This document shows positions 9,324 through 17,319 of a stretch of 64,000 bases of DNA, in pieces. Source of the DNA: Pseudomonas sp. MTM4 (GTDB lineage: Bacteria; Pseudomonadota; Gammaproteobacteria; Pseudomonadales; Pseudomonadaceae); NCBI RefSeq assembly GCF_019355055.1, contig NZ_CP048411.1:4201001-4265000 (forward strand), read 5' to 3'. The position numbers and the translations under genes were made by a program. Position 1 is the first letter of the stretch, and each line of letters opens with the position of its first letter. The notes under the pieces were generated by a model. It was not told where the DNA came from. It searched no databases and saw only the letters and a list, made by a program, of their open reading frames with translations.

Positions 9324-9953
9324 TTAACAAAACAGTGCATCGATACGTGAATTGGCCCGTTTGACGGCTTCGTCGAACTGATCGCCGCCGATAGCGGTGT
9401 ATTCCAGGCTGACCGTCGTCACGTCGTGGATGCCCAGCATGCCCAATACTGCGGTTAAGTAGGGCTCTTGGAAGTTCATGTGTGCGTATGCTTCGCCTTT
9501 CTCATAACCATGGCCGCCCCTCACGAGCAGCAGGTACGCTTTCTTGTCATGCAGTAGACCAGCGTAGGGGCTGCCAGGGGTGCCAGGTACCAGGCGGGTC
9601 GTGATTCCCATGCGGATAATCTGGTCGATGTAGGCTTTCAGCGTACTGGGCACCGACAGGTTGTGCATGGGGCAACCGATCACGATCTGTGTGGCTTGCT
9701 TCAACTCGCTCACCAGCTCGTCGCTGAGCGCCAGGGTGTCCTTCTGTTGGTGGTCTCGGGCCTCGGGCGGGGTGAAAGCGGCCTGGATCCAGCGTTCATC
9801 GACGTGTGGAATCGGCTGGTTACCCAGCTCTCGGTGGATGATTTCGCCGCTCGGGTATCGAAGGCGCCAGAGGTGTACGAAGCGTTCTGTCATTTTCCGA
9901 CTGTACGACCCGCTGCGCTGCGGGCTGGTGTTGATGACGAGCAATTGTTCCAT
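9324..9953 (-). CDS. azoR: FMN-dependent NADH:quinone/azo reductase, AzoR-like
   Basis: The protein has 209 residues with a flavodoxin-like fold. The FMN-binding N terminus is LLVINTSPQRSGSYSRKM, then PMHNLSVPSTLKAYID and LLLVRGGHGYEKGE. These are the standard AzoR positions for the FMN phosphate and isoalloxazine contacts. AzoR enzymes reduce quinones and azo dyes with NAD(P)H by two-electron transfer in the cytoplasm. ATG at 9953 has GAAGGGG six bases upstream; the frame remains open further upstream into unrelated sequence. It lies 31 bases after the DsbD-like gene on the same strand, so it is probably the third gene of a redox operon. Confidence 0.88.
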   Translation of the reverse strand: MEQLLVINTSPQRSGSYSRKMTERFVHLWRLRYPSGEIIHRELGNQPIPHVDERWIQAAFTPPEARDHQQKDTLALSDELVSELKQATQIVIGCPMHNLSVPSTLKAYIDQIIRMGITTRLVPGTPGSPYAGLLHDKKAYLLLVRGGHGYEKGEAYAHMNFQEPYLTAVLGMLGIHDVTTVSLEYTAIGGDQFDEAVKRANSRIDALFC

Positions 9954-9984
9954 GAACGACCCCTTCGTATTTCGATGGTCAGAA

Positions 9985-12075
9985 TTACCGTTGCACCAGT
10001 TCGAGCAGCGAGCCCGGTCCGAGGATCTGGGGCAGCAGCCGTGGTTCGGCTTCACCCGCTCCGTACCACAGGTACAAAGGAACACCTGAGCGGCCGTGGC
10101 GTTCGAGGAATGCGGTGATGACAGGATCGCCATTGGTCCAGTCGCCCCGCATCACTACAACCCCAGCCGCGGCGAAAGCCTGTGCGGTCGCGTCACGGTT
10201 GATGGCGACTTGCTCGTTCACCTTGCAGGTGATGCACCAGTCAGCGGTGAAGTAAACAAACACCGGCACCTTGTCAGCGCGTAGTTGGGCTAACTGCTGC
10301 TCGTCGAACACGTGCCGCTGCACGTCCGAAGCCGGCGCGGTTTGCCCTGATACCTGGCTCCAGCCCAGGCCGAGCGCCAGAATCAATGCAAGAGAAGCGG
10401 GCAACCAGGCGTTGCGTTTGTGTTTCTGCTGCCGCAGGCCGGTCAGCCGGAGCCCGAGTGCAAGCAGCATGGCGCAGCCCAGGGATGCGACCAGCGCATT
10501 GGCCGGGACCTGATGGCTGAGTACCCACAGCAGAGAGAGCGCGGTAAGGAACATCGGCACCGCGAGAACGCGGCGCAAGGTTCCCATCCAGGGGCCGGGT
10601 CTGGGCAAGCGTCGTTGCAGCGCGGGGATGAACCCCAGCATCAAGAACGGTAAAGCGATCCCTAGACCAAGCCCGGTGAATACCAACATGGCTGCGGCAG
10701 TCGGTAAAACCAGCGCAGCGCCCAGGGCTGCGGCCATGAAAGGCCCGGAGCAAGGCGTAGCGATGAAAGCCGCGAGCGCGCCGGTCCAGAACGCGCCACC
10801 GGCGCCGCTTTGGTTGGTTAGCTTGGTACCAGCATCGATCGCTGCCAGCTCGAACAGCCCGGCCAGATTGAATGCGATGGCCGTGGTCAGCAACATCAGG
10901 GTCAGAATCACGGCAGCGTTCTGCAACTGGAAGGCCCAGCCCACCTGAGTGCCAGCGGCACGCCAAGCGAGCAGAACGGCGCCCAGCAAGACGCAGACCA
11001 GTAGCACACCGCTGGTGTAGGCCACGGCGTCGCGACGAGCTATAGCCGGGCTGATGCCGGAGCGCGCGAGACTCATGGCTTTAAGACTGAGGATGGGAAA
11101 GACGCACGGCATCAAATTCAGCAACAGCCCGCCGGCAATCGCCCCGGCCAGCGCAAGCAGGATGATGCTCAAGCTGCTGTTGGACGTGCTATCGGGCGCG
11201 CTTGTCGGGCCGCCGCGTTTCGCGTCTATATCTAGACCTAAACTGTCGCTCAGTTTCAGCGTGGCCTGAAAAACATCAGTTATCTGAGCTCCTACGCGCG
11301 TTTCAACAATCAGCTCATCACCGCGTCGCTCGACCCGTTGGGGGGCGGCATTGTCGATCGCCCCCTTGGTTGCGGAAAACAGATGGGGGTTTTGGATCGG
11401 TACGCTGGCCGGGAGGGGCACGCGCAGGCGTAGGAGATCGCCCTCTACGTCAAAACTGGCCTGCGCGGCCAGCGGCCTGGGCAGCGCCTGACGCCAGTTG
11501 GCGAAGCGGGCTGCAACGTCCGGCGACTGGTGACCATCGCCTACGTGCAATGTCGTTTCCAATGATGCGCGCTCAGGGACGCAGGCGTCATACCGACAGG
11601 CCAGATATTGCATATCCACACGGATCGGCAATGCGGTCCCGCCTGGCAAGTCGCCGTCGAGGGTCAGCTCTACAAGCAGTGCGTAGGGGTGCTCGTAGAC
11701 ATGGTTCATCAAACCTTCAATCAGCAGCGTCCGCGGCAACGGATAGGCTGGGTCGCTCACCATTACACCGTCCGGTAGGTGCCAGGTGAACGTGGTCGGG
11801 AGGCCAACATCGCCTGGTTGCTTCCAGTAGCCGTGCCACTCGCCCTGAGGCTCCATGAGGATCGCCAATGTCGTGGTCGATCCAGATGACGGCGCTTCGG
11901 TTGCAGCGAACAGCGATGACGCGATCAATACATCATCAGGACCGGGCATCTTTGCTGCCAAGCCGGGCAGATTGATAACGCACAGGCAAAAGCAGAGCAG
12001 GAGCCTTTTTAGCGATAGCAGTGGCATGCGGTTCCTGATGAACGTATCGAGTGGATAAAAGGGAGGTGGCGTCAT
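9985..12075 (-). CDS. dsbD: DsbD/ScsB-type thiol:disulfide interchange protein
   Basis: The protein has 696 residues. A signal segment at about 19-41 is followed by a periplasmic N-terminal domain with the cysteine pair C160 and C165 (LACRYDACVPE). A polytopic DsbD core of about eight helices at 302-560 carries the redox cysteines C324 (LMPCVFPIL) and C442 (ATPCSGPF). A C-terminal thioredoxin domain has WCITC (C614, C617). The family passes electrons from cytoplasmic thioredoxin to periplasmic proteins. The N-terminal domain looks more like ScsB than classical DsbD. The ATG at 12075 has GGAGGAG five bases upstream; an in-frame ATG at 12027, with AGGA upstream, would start closer to the signal peptide. 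It lies 34 bases after the tandem-thioredoxin gene. Confidence 0.9.
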   Translation of the reverse strand: MTPPPFYPLDTFIRNRMPLLSLKRLLLCFCLCVINLPGLAAKMPGPDDVLIASSLFAATEAPSSGSTTTLAILMEPQGEWHGYWKQPGDVGLPTTFTWHLPDGVMVSDPAYPLPRTLLIEGLMNHVYEHPYALLVELTLDGDLPGGTALPIRVDMQYLACRYDACVPERASLETTLHVGDGHQSPDVAARFANWRQALPRPLAAQASFDVEGDLLRLRVPLPASVPIQNPHLFSATKGAIDNAAPQRVERRGDELIVETRVGAQITDVFQATLKLSDSLGLDIDAKRGGPTSAPDSTSNSSLSIILLALAGAIAGGLLLNLMPCVFPILSLKAMSLARSGISPAIARRDAVAYTSGVLLVCVLLGAVLLAWRAAGTQVGWAFQLQNAAVILTLMLLTTAIAFNLAGLFELAAIDAGTKLTNQSGAGGAFWTGALAAFIATPCSGPFMAAALGAALVLPTAAAMLVFTGLGLGIALPFLMLGFIPALQRRLPRPGPWMGTLRRVLAVPMFLTALSLLWVLSHQVPANALVASLGCAMLLALGLRLTGLRQQKHKRNAWLPASLALILALGLGWSQVSGQTAPASDVQRHVFDEQQLAQLRADKVPVFVYFTADWCITCKVNEQVAINRDATAQAFAAAGVVVMRGDWTNGDPVITAFLERHGRSGVPLYLWYGAGEAEPRLLPQILGPGSLLELVQR

Positions 12076-12109
12076 GGCGCCTCCTCCCGTAACCGCAGGG
12101 CGAAACGGA

Positions 12110-13174
12110 TCAATGCAGCGCCTTGACCGCCTCTACGAGATTGTTGTCCTGCGGTTTGAGGATATTGGCGACACGACCATGCGCGTCTAGAAGGACCACT
12201 GTCGGAATGTCCCGAATGGCGAAGGCGCGAAAGAGTTCGTCCTGCTCGTCGAGCGCTAGCGGCAGGGCGGTAGGCGTGGTGTTTTTGTAATCTTGCAAGT
12301 CGCTGGCCGAGACCCAAAGCCCTGAAGAAACACCCAGCCACTCCATGTCGCCCTGGCCCATCAGGCTGTCCACATCCTTGCGTACTCGTAGGCAAGCCTG
12401 GGACGTCTCGGGCCGGCTTTCCTCAAGATAGGACTCGCACCAAGGGGCGAAGAACACCAGTGCGCGCGGCTTGTCGTCCTTGCCCAGCTTCACTTGATTG
12501 CCCTCTAGAGTTTCGATGTTCAGGCCGGTCACGGTGTCGCCCACGGCAAACTGCGGTGTCTCGGGTGTTGCATTGCTCTCCGAGTGGCTGGCGGAGGTCG
12601 TTTGTTCTGATACAGCACTTTCCAGCGCGGCATGCAAAGCCTGGTCATCAAGGTGACCGATATGGGATATCCGGCCATCTCGGCCAATCACAACATGCTG
12701 GGGTGTCACCCGTAGGTTGAGGTCCGCCGCCAGGCTGCTGTCATCGATCACGATCGGCATGGTCAGCTGGTGCTCCTTGCGGTATGCGCGGATCGAGTCA
12801 ATGTCGTCACTGAAGCCCGTGTTTACCGCGATGACCTGCACCTTGTCGCCCATCGTCTGTTGCAACTGCTCGAAGCCGGGCATCTGCTGGCGGCAGGGCA
12901 CGCACCATGTGGCCCAGAATTTCAGATAAACCGGCTTTTCCCCGTACAACTCAGCTAGGTCAATCTTTGTTCCATCGATGGTTTCGAGCACGGCAACCGG
13001 CCCAGGCTGTCCGATCAGCGAAGCGCCGGCGGTGCGTGCCCGCCGCTCACCCTCATCGTCCAGACTGCCGTCGGCGTGAGCCAAGTGGAGCGCGCTACCG
13101 AGCAGGAGCAGGGCCGCGAACTGCTTGATGAATGAGAGGAGAGACGGTGATTGCAAGGGGAGCTCCTTGACCAT
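12110..13174 (-). CDS. Exported protein with two TlpA/thioredoxin-like domains, second one degenerate
   Basis: The protein has 354 residues. After a signal peptide at about 10-34, domain 1 (about 52-190) is a TlpA-type thioredoxin with active site WCVPC (C91, C94) and the cis-proline segment RVTPQHV. A low-complexity Ser/Glu linker at 190-208 leads to domain 2 (about 209-354). There the active-site position reads PWCESYLEE, so only the first cysteine (C246) is kept and another cysteine sits at 261. Domain 1 should be a periplasmic thiol oxidoreductase receiving electrons from the downstream DsbD-like protein. Domain 2 may bind partners or use a different cysteine pair. It is the first gene of the operon and divergent from the MocR regulator. 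Confidence 0.85.
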   Translation of the reverse strand: MVKELPLQSPSLLSFIKQFAALLLLGSALHLAHADGSLDDEGERRARTAGASLIGQPGPVAVLETIDGTKIDLAELYGEKPVYLKFWATWCVPCRQQMPGFEQLQQTMGDKVQVIAVNTGFSDDIDSIRAYRKEHQLTMPIVIDDSSLAADLNLRVTPQHVVIGRDGRISHIGHLDDQALHAALESAVSEQTTSASHSESNATPETPQFAVGDTVTGLNIETLEGNQVKLGKDDKPRALVFFAPWCESYLEESRPETSQACLRVRKDVDSLMGQGDMEWLGVSSGLWVSASDLQDYKNTTPTALPLALDEQDELFRAFAIRDIPTVVLLDAHGRVANILKPQDNNLVEAVKALH

Positions 13175-13203
13175 GATGGGCTTGAGGTTCTAGCGCTTCA
13201 TCA

Positions 13204-13223
13204 TATTGGTTAAAGGTCCAATA
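13204..13223. promoter_or_regulatory. Inverted repeat in the divergent tlpA-like/mocR promoter region
   Basis: TATTGG, eight bases, CCAATA form a perfect 6-bp inverted repeat in the gap between the divergent redox operon and the MocR gene. The position suits an operator for the adjacent regulator, but MocR proteins often use direct repeats, so the binding protein is not established. Confidence 0.45.
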
Positions 13224-13318
13224 AAAAGGCCCATGAATAGCAAATCTGACTGTACCATCGGTGCGCCTGAGGTTGATGTCGTCTCCTTCGTCAACACAAG
13301 CGAGTGAGTGAGGGCTGC

Positions 13319-14725
13319 ATGGAAGATTTGCGCATTGAACTCAACCGGAAAGCAGGGCGTTCTCTGGTTGAGCAAATCGTTGGAGCCATCGGCAGATCGA
13401 TCCGCGAGGGGCATCTATATGCGGGCGCTCGCTTGCCGTCCTGGCGGGACCTTAGCGTTCAGCTTGGCGTTGCTCGTGGCACCGTTCGGGCGGCTTATGA
13501 GCGACTGATCGACGAACAGCTGATCGTTTCCCGCGGCGCTGCGGGTACCTTTGTCGCGCAACCGTTGCCTGCGGTCCGGCCGACTGAAACCAGCAGTCTG
13601 CGCTCGCCATTGCCGGACTTCTACCAACATCCATTCAGCAATTCGCCCATGGTGTTTCAAGTCGGCATTCCCGCGCAGGACGTTTTTCCCTACAAGATGT
13701 GGTCACGCATTGCCGCGGGCGCGGCCCGCCAGGCCGCAATGGCACCGGTCAGCTACCCGGACCCTCGCGGAGAGCCCGGTTTGCGAACCGAAATCGCCGC
13801 CTATCTTGCCGTGGCGCGAGGCATCATCTGTGCGCCAGAGCAGGTCGTTATCACCTCCGGATACTCCGGTGGCCTTGGGCTGATCCTGCATGCGCTCGGT
13901 TTGCGAGGGCAAACGGCGTGGATGGAAGATCCCGGCTATCCAATGACGCGAACGGCGCTTTCCATGGCGGGTATCGAAACGATACCGGTCAGTGTTGATG
14001 CACATGGGTTGGACGTCGAAGAAGGTATCCGGCGTGCGCCGAATGCGGCCCTGGCGGTCGTCACCGCAGGGCAGCAGGCTCCTCTGGGAATGACGTTGTC
14101 ACTGCCACGGCGTCTTCGCCTGTTGGAATGGGCGGATAAGAACGGTAGCTGGATCATCGAAGATGACTACCTGAGCGAACTTCAACTTGTCGGTCGGGCG
14201 GCCCCAGCGCTTGCCTCACAGGATCGTTCAGGCCGGGTCATTCACATCGGCACTTTCAGCAAGACCATCAACCCTGGCCTGCGTCTGGGTTTCGTTGTGG
14301 CGCCAACATCCTTGGCAAACCGGGTCGCAGATACAGCGGCTGCGCTGGCACCCGCTGCGTCGATCACCAGCCAATGGGCGCTCGCAGAGTTCATGCGCAA
14401 GGGTCATTACTTGCGCCATCTGCGCAGAATGAAGCGCACCTATACCGCCCGGTTGGCTGCTCTACAGCGTGCCTTGAGCATTCCAGCCACGACCGAGGCG
14501 ATGGCGGGGTTAGCTTTGCTGGTGCACTTGCCTCAAGGTGCGGACGACGTTGCTATCAGCCAACAGGCACTGGCAGTCGGGCTTGCGCCCTTACCGTTAT
14601 CTATCTGGTATGCCGACGCCGCACAGGCCCGAAGCGGCTTGCTGCTGGGCGTCACCAACGTTCCAGACGAAGGCATCGAGGACTGCTGCAGCCGCCTGGT
14701 TCGGTTCACTGAAGCGCTTATATAG
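13319..14725 (+). CDS. MocR-family regulator (GntR helix-turn-helix fused to an aminotransferase-like domain)
   Basis: The protein has 468 residues. A GntR winged helix-turn-helix is at about 5-75 (RLPSWRDLSVQLGVARGTVR). A linker follows, then a fold-type I aminotransferase-like domain from about 110. The presumed PLP lysine lies in IHIGTFSKTINPGLRLGF, preceded by the IIEDDYLSEL aspartate motif. Such regulators sense PLP or a PLP adduct with an amine; PdxR and GabR are studied members. ATG at 13319 has GAGGG five bases upstream; a GTG at 13304 is also in frame. It is divergent from the periplasmic thiol-redox operon, which makes that operon its likely target. The ligand is unknown. Confidence 0.9.
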   Translation: MEDLRIELNRKAGRSLVEQIVGAIGRSIREGHLYAGARLPSWRDLSVQLGVARGTVRAAYERLIDEQLIVSRGAAGTFVAQPLPAVRPTETSSLRSPLPDFYQHPFSNSPMVFQVGIPAQDVFPYKMWSRIAAGAARQAAMAPVSYPDPRGEPGLRTEIAAYLAVARGIICAPEQVVITSGYSGGLGLILHALGLRGQTAWMEDPGYPMTRTALSMAGIETIPVSVDAHGLDVEEGIRRAPNAALAVVTAGQQAPLGMTLSLPRRLRLLEWADKNGSWIIEDDYLSELQLVGRAAPALASQDRSGRVIHIGTFSKTINPGLRLGFVVAPTSLANRVADTAAALAPAASITSQWALAEFMRKGHYLRHLRRMKRTYTARLAALQRALSIPATTEAMAGLALLVHLPQGADDVAISQQALAVGLAPLPLSIWYADAAQARSGLLLGVTNVPDEGIEDCCSRLVRFTEALI

Positions 14726-15088
14726 AAACGGGGGAAACCATACCGTTGAAGGGTGCTCGGCCTGTGCGAGGCGGTTCCAATGACTGGCCGTGCTGGCTCA
14801 TCGACAGCGAGGGGGAAAACGGAATGGCCAGTGTGTCGGGCGGCACCTGGAGTGCCGAGCTGGGTATGTACACTCAACTTGTTTGACGTTGTTCAATACA
14901 GACGCGCAAAAGAGGCAGCTCCTGGCCGAAATAGCCCGTCATGCGGTGATGCGCCCGAAACAGCAGTTGGTGGGCTCCCGGTCGGTGTTCTAGGCGTCGC
15001 ACTACAGCCCAGCACTGCAGCACATCAGTCTCGGACGACTGACCCTCCGCCCACCGGAACCCACTGCGCCACTTGGCGTCCATGAAAC
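14726..15088. other. 363-base gap with no supported gene
   Basis: Several short frames exist but none has a ribosome-binding site, recognisable domain or convincing codon pattern. One short frame on the plus strand (about 14750-14886, ending TGA) encodes a tryptophan-rich, protein-like tail including WLIDSEGENG and WSAELGMYTQ. It could be a coding remnant, but it has no start or relatives I recognise. The segment should also hold the promoter of the acetoacetate decarboxylase-family gene. Confidence 0.4.
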
Positions 15089-15730
15089 ATGGATAGACTC
15101 GACGAAACCACTTATCCCGAAGCCCCCTGGCATCTGACCGGTACCGCCTGCGTGTCGGCCTGGCGGGTGCCGGCGCGGGAACTGCCGCCGGCGCCGAAGG
15201 GGTTGGCTTATGCCGCCTTGGGTGACAACGTCCTGGTGCTGACCATCTGGGCGGCTTATCTGCCGGGCGGCACGTTGGCCTACAACGAGCTGGCGGTGGC
15301 TGCAGTGGTGCGGGGGCACGGCATGCTGGCGCCTGCCGGTACAGTGACGCATATCTGGGTCGACGAGGAGCGCTCGGTTGCTGGCGGCCACCAGCTGTGG
15401 TCGATTCCCAAGCAAATGGGCGATTTCGTCATCGAGCCGGGTACCGGTGAGCGTGGCTTCGCTGGGCAGTTGAGCGTCGACGATCAGGCGGTGGCCTCGG
15501 TGCGCTTCGCGCCGAACATGAGCTTGCCAGGGCAGCCGAGCGCCAGTGGTTTCGTGATTCAGCAGAACGATTGCGGGCTGTTGCGTACCCGCTGTCGTGG
15601 CCGGGGACGGATAGTCACCGGGCGCGCCGAGTGGGATTTTTCAGCTACCGGCCCGCTGGCCTTTCTGCAGGGCCGCGCGCCGTTTTTCAGCCTGTATCTG
15701 CGCGATCTGCAGGCCTCGTTCGGCATCTGA
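15089..15730 (+). CDS. Acetoacetate decarboxylase-family protein
   Basis: The protein has 213 residues. The order of conserved stretches (PWHLTGTACVSAWRVP, then the tyrosine/glycine-rich LPGGTLAYNELAV, then HIWVDEERSVAGGHQLWSIPKQMGDF) fits the ADC-like fold, in which a buried lysine can form a Schiff base. Here SIPKQMG supplies a lysine at a plausible place. Many family members do not decarboxylate acetoacetate but act as aldolases or dehydratases on keto acids, so no substrate is claimed. The gene is convergent with the FAD oxidoreductase gene, only four bases between stops. The ATG at 15089 lacks a clear Shine-Dalgarno sequence. Confidence 0.75.
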   Translation: MDRLDETTYPEAPWHLTGTACVSAWRVPARELPPAPKGLAYAALGDNVLVLTIWAAYLPGGTLAYNELAVAAVVRGHGMLAPAGTVTHIWVDEERSVAGGHQLWSIPKQMGDFVIEPGTGERGFAGQLSVDDQAVASVRFAPNMSLPGQPSASGFVIQQNDCGLLRTRCRGRGRIVTGRAEWDFSATGPLAFLQGRAPFFSLYLRDLQASFGI

Positions 15731-15734
15731 ACGA

Positions 15735-17153
15735 TCAGAAATCTTCTCCGGCTTCGCCTGTTCTCAACCAGCGACCAAGGCCGCTCGGCTTGGGCGGCGG
15801 TAACGCGAGTGACCGACCTAGGCCGCGCTCGGCAAGTACTGCTTCAGCCGCCAGTGCGCCAGCTCGGGTGGCGCTCTCCATACAATACGGCAAGCCCGTA
15901 TCGAGCCAATCACCTGCAAGCCACAAACCCGGCTCCACCGCCGTGCTCGGCCTTGCCGTTTCGGTGCCGGGGAAGGCAGCCGGAATCGCCATGGGAATGC
16001 GGTGTACCGAGGCCGACAGCAGCGCCGCGCGTTGCGCCTCGGGCGCGAACTCGGCGATCTCGCGTCGCGTAGCCTCGATGATCGCCGCGTCGGACAGGTG
16101 CTCTACCCGCTGACTCCAGATGATATTGCTGGCGATCAGCGCGCCGCCGCGGGTCGCCGGGCGGATATTGGTCAGGTTGTAAAAATCGGTGTTGAAGCCC
16201 TCCGGGTTCCACGGCCTGGCCCAGAAGCGCGAGGCGGTGATCGGCCGGTCGAACCAGAGGTAGCAACTGATATAGGGGCTCGGCTGGAAGCGGCGCGCGG
16301 TCTGCGCCAGCGCATGAGTTTCGGGCAGCAGCGGGGCGATGGCGGTCGGTTGCACGGCTAGCACCACTGCCGGTGCCTGGACCTTTGCGCCGTCGCTCAA
16401 GTGCACGCCGGTGACTCGACCTTGCTCGCGCAAAAATCCATCCACCCCGCAGCCGAGCTGCACCTCGCCGCCATGGCGACGAATGAATTCGATCGCCGGC
16501 CAGGCATAGAGGTCGCTTAGCCCGACCTTGGGCATGCCGAAGGCGATGTCTTCGTGGCCGAGCGCCTGGGCAAGGAGGCGCATCAGCGATGCCGCCGAGC
16601 AGCGTTCCACCGGGACTGCGAGGACGGCGATGGCCGCCGAGGCCCAAAACCAGTCGATGAAGAAGTCGCTGACGCCGCACCGTACCAGGTGCTCACGCCC
16701 GCTGCGATCGTCCAGTTGCATCAGTTCCGGCCCGCTGCTGCGCTGGGTGCGCCAGGCCAGTCGTGTGTTGCTCAGCAGATGACGCAAGGGCACGCTTGGC
16801 AAAATGCGCGGTAGGTTGCGGATGTAGTGCAGCGGTGCCGGCAGTCCGCCGACCTTGAAGTGCATCGAGCGGCCGCGATCGAACACGGTCAGCAGCTCTT
16901 CGGTCTGCCACAGCACCTGATCCGCCGTGCCCAGCCGCTGGAGCAGGGTGCGCATGTTGGCGTATTTGTTGAGCAGGATATGCGGGCCGATATCGACGCT
17001 GTCGCCCATTACCGGATCGGCCCAGCTCCGAGCCCGCCCGCCGGGCACGTCGGACGCCTCCAGGACGCTTACCTTCAGGCCTGCGTCGGACAGCCAGACC
17101 GCCGCGGACAACCCGGCGATACCGGCGCCGATGACGACGACGTCGGGCTTCAT
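15735..17153 (-). CDS. FAD-dependent amine oxidase-fold oxidoreductase, HpnE/phytoene desaturase-like
   Basis: The protein has 472 residues. The N terminus has the dinucleotide-binding motif VVVIGAGIAGLSAAVWL with the following ExxxxxGGRARS segment. The C terminus has the second FAD motif GLWLAGDWLDTGLPYCMESA. The layout matches hydroxysqualene dehydroxylase HpnE and related phytoene-desaturase-like enzymes. HpnE acts in hopanoid synthesis from squalene, but no squalene or hopanoid genes are seen nearby, so the substrate is open. The gene lies four bases from the convergent acetoacetate decarboxylase-family gene. The TonB receptor gene lies upstream on the same strand, 166 bases away. Confidence 0.78.
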   Translation of the reverse strand: MKPDVVVIGAGIAGLSAAVWLSDAGLKVSVLEASDVPGGRARSWADPVMGDSVDIGPHILLNKYANMRTLLQRLGTADQVLWQTEELLTVFDRGRSMHFKVGGLPAPLHYIRNLPRILPSVPLRHLLSNTRLAWRTQRSSGPELMQLDDRSGREHLVRCGVSDFFIDWFWASAAIAVLAVPVERCSAASLMRLLAQALGHEDIAFGMPKVGLSDLYAWPAIEFIRRHGGEVQLGCGVDGFLREQGRVTGVHLSDGAKVQAPAVVLAVQPTAIAPLLPETHALAQTARRFQPSPYISCYLWFDRPITASRFWARPWNPEGFNTDFYNLTNIRPATRGGALIASNIIWSQRVEHLSDAAIIEATRREIAEFAPEAQRAALLSASVHRIPMAIPAAFPGTETARPSTAVEPGLWLAGDWLDTGLPYCMESATRAGALAAEAVLAERGLGRSLALPPPKPSGLGRWLRTGEAGEDF

Positions 17154-17319
17154 CCGGCGGTTGCGCCGCAGCGGGAGGGTTGACGGGGCATCGGCGGCGC
17201 TCTTCGGAGTCGGGTCTGCTTGTGACCCCCCGCGCCGAGGAAGATGCCGAAGCGGAAGCGCTTTCGACGCTCGACGGAACCAGCTGAGCCGCCTTTCGAC
17301 GGCTCGCGGACCGGTTGGC

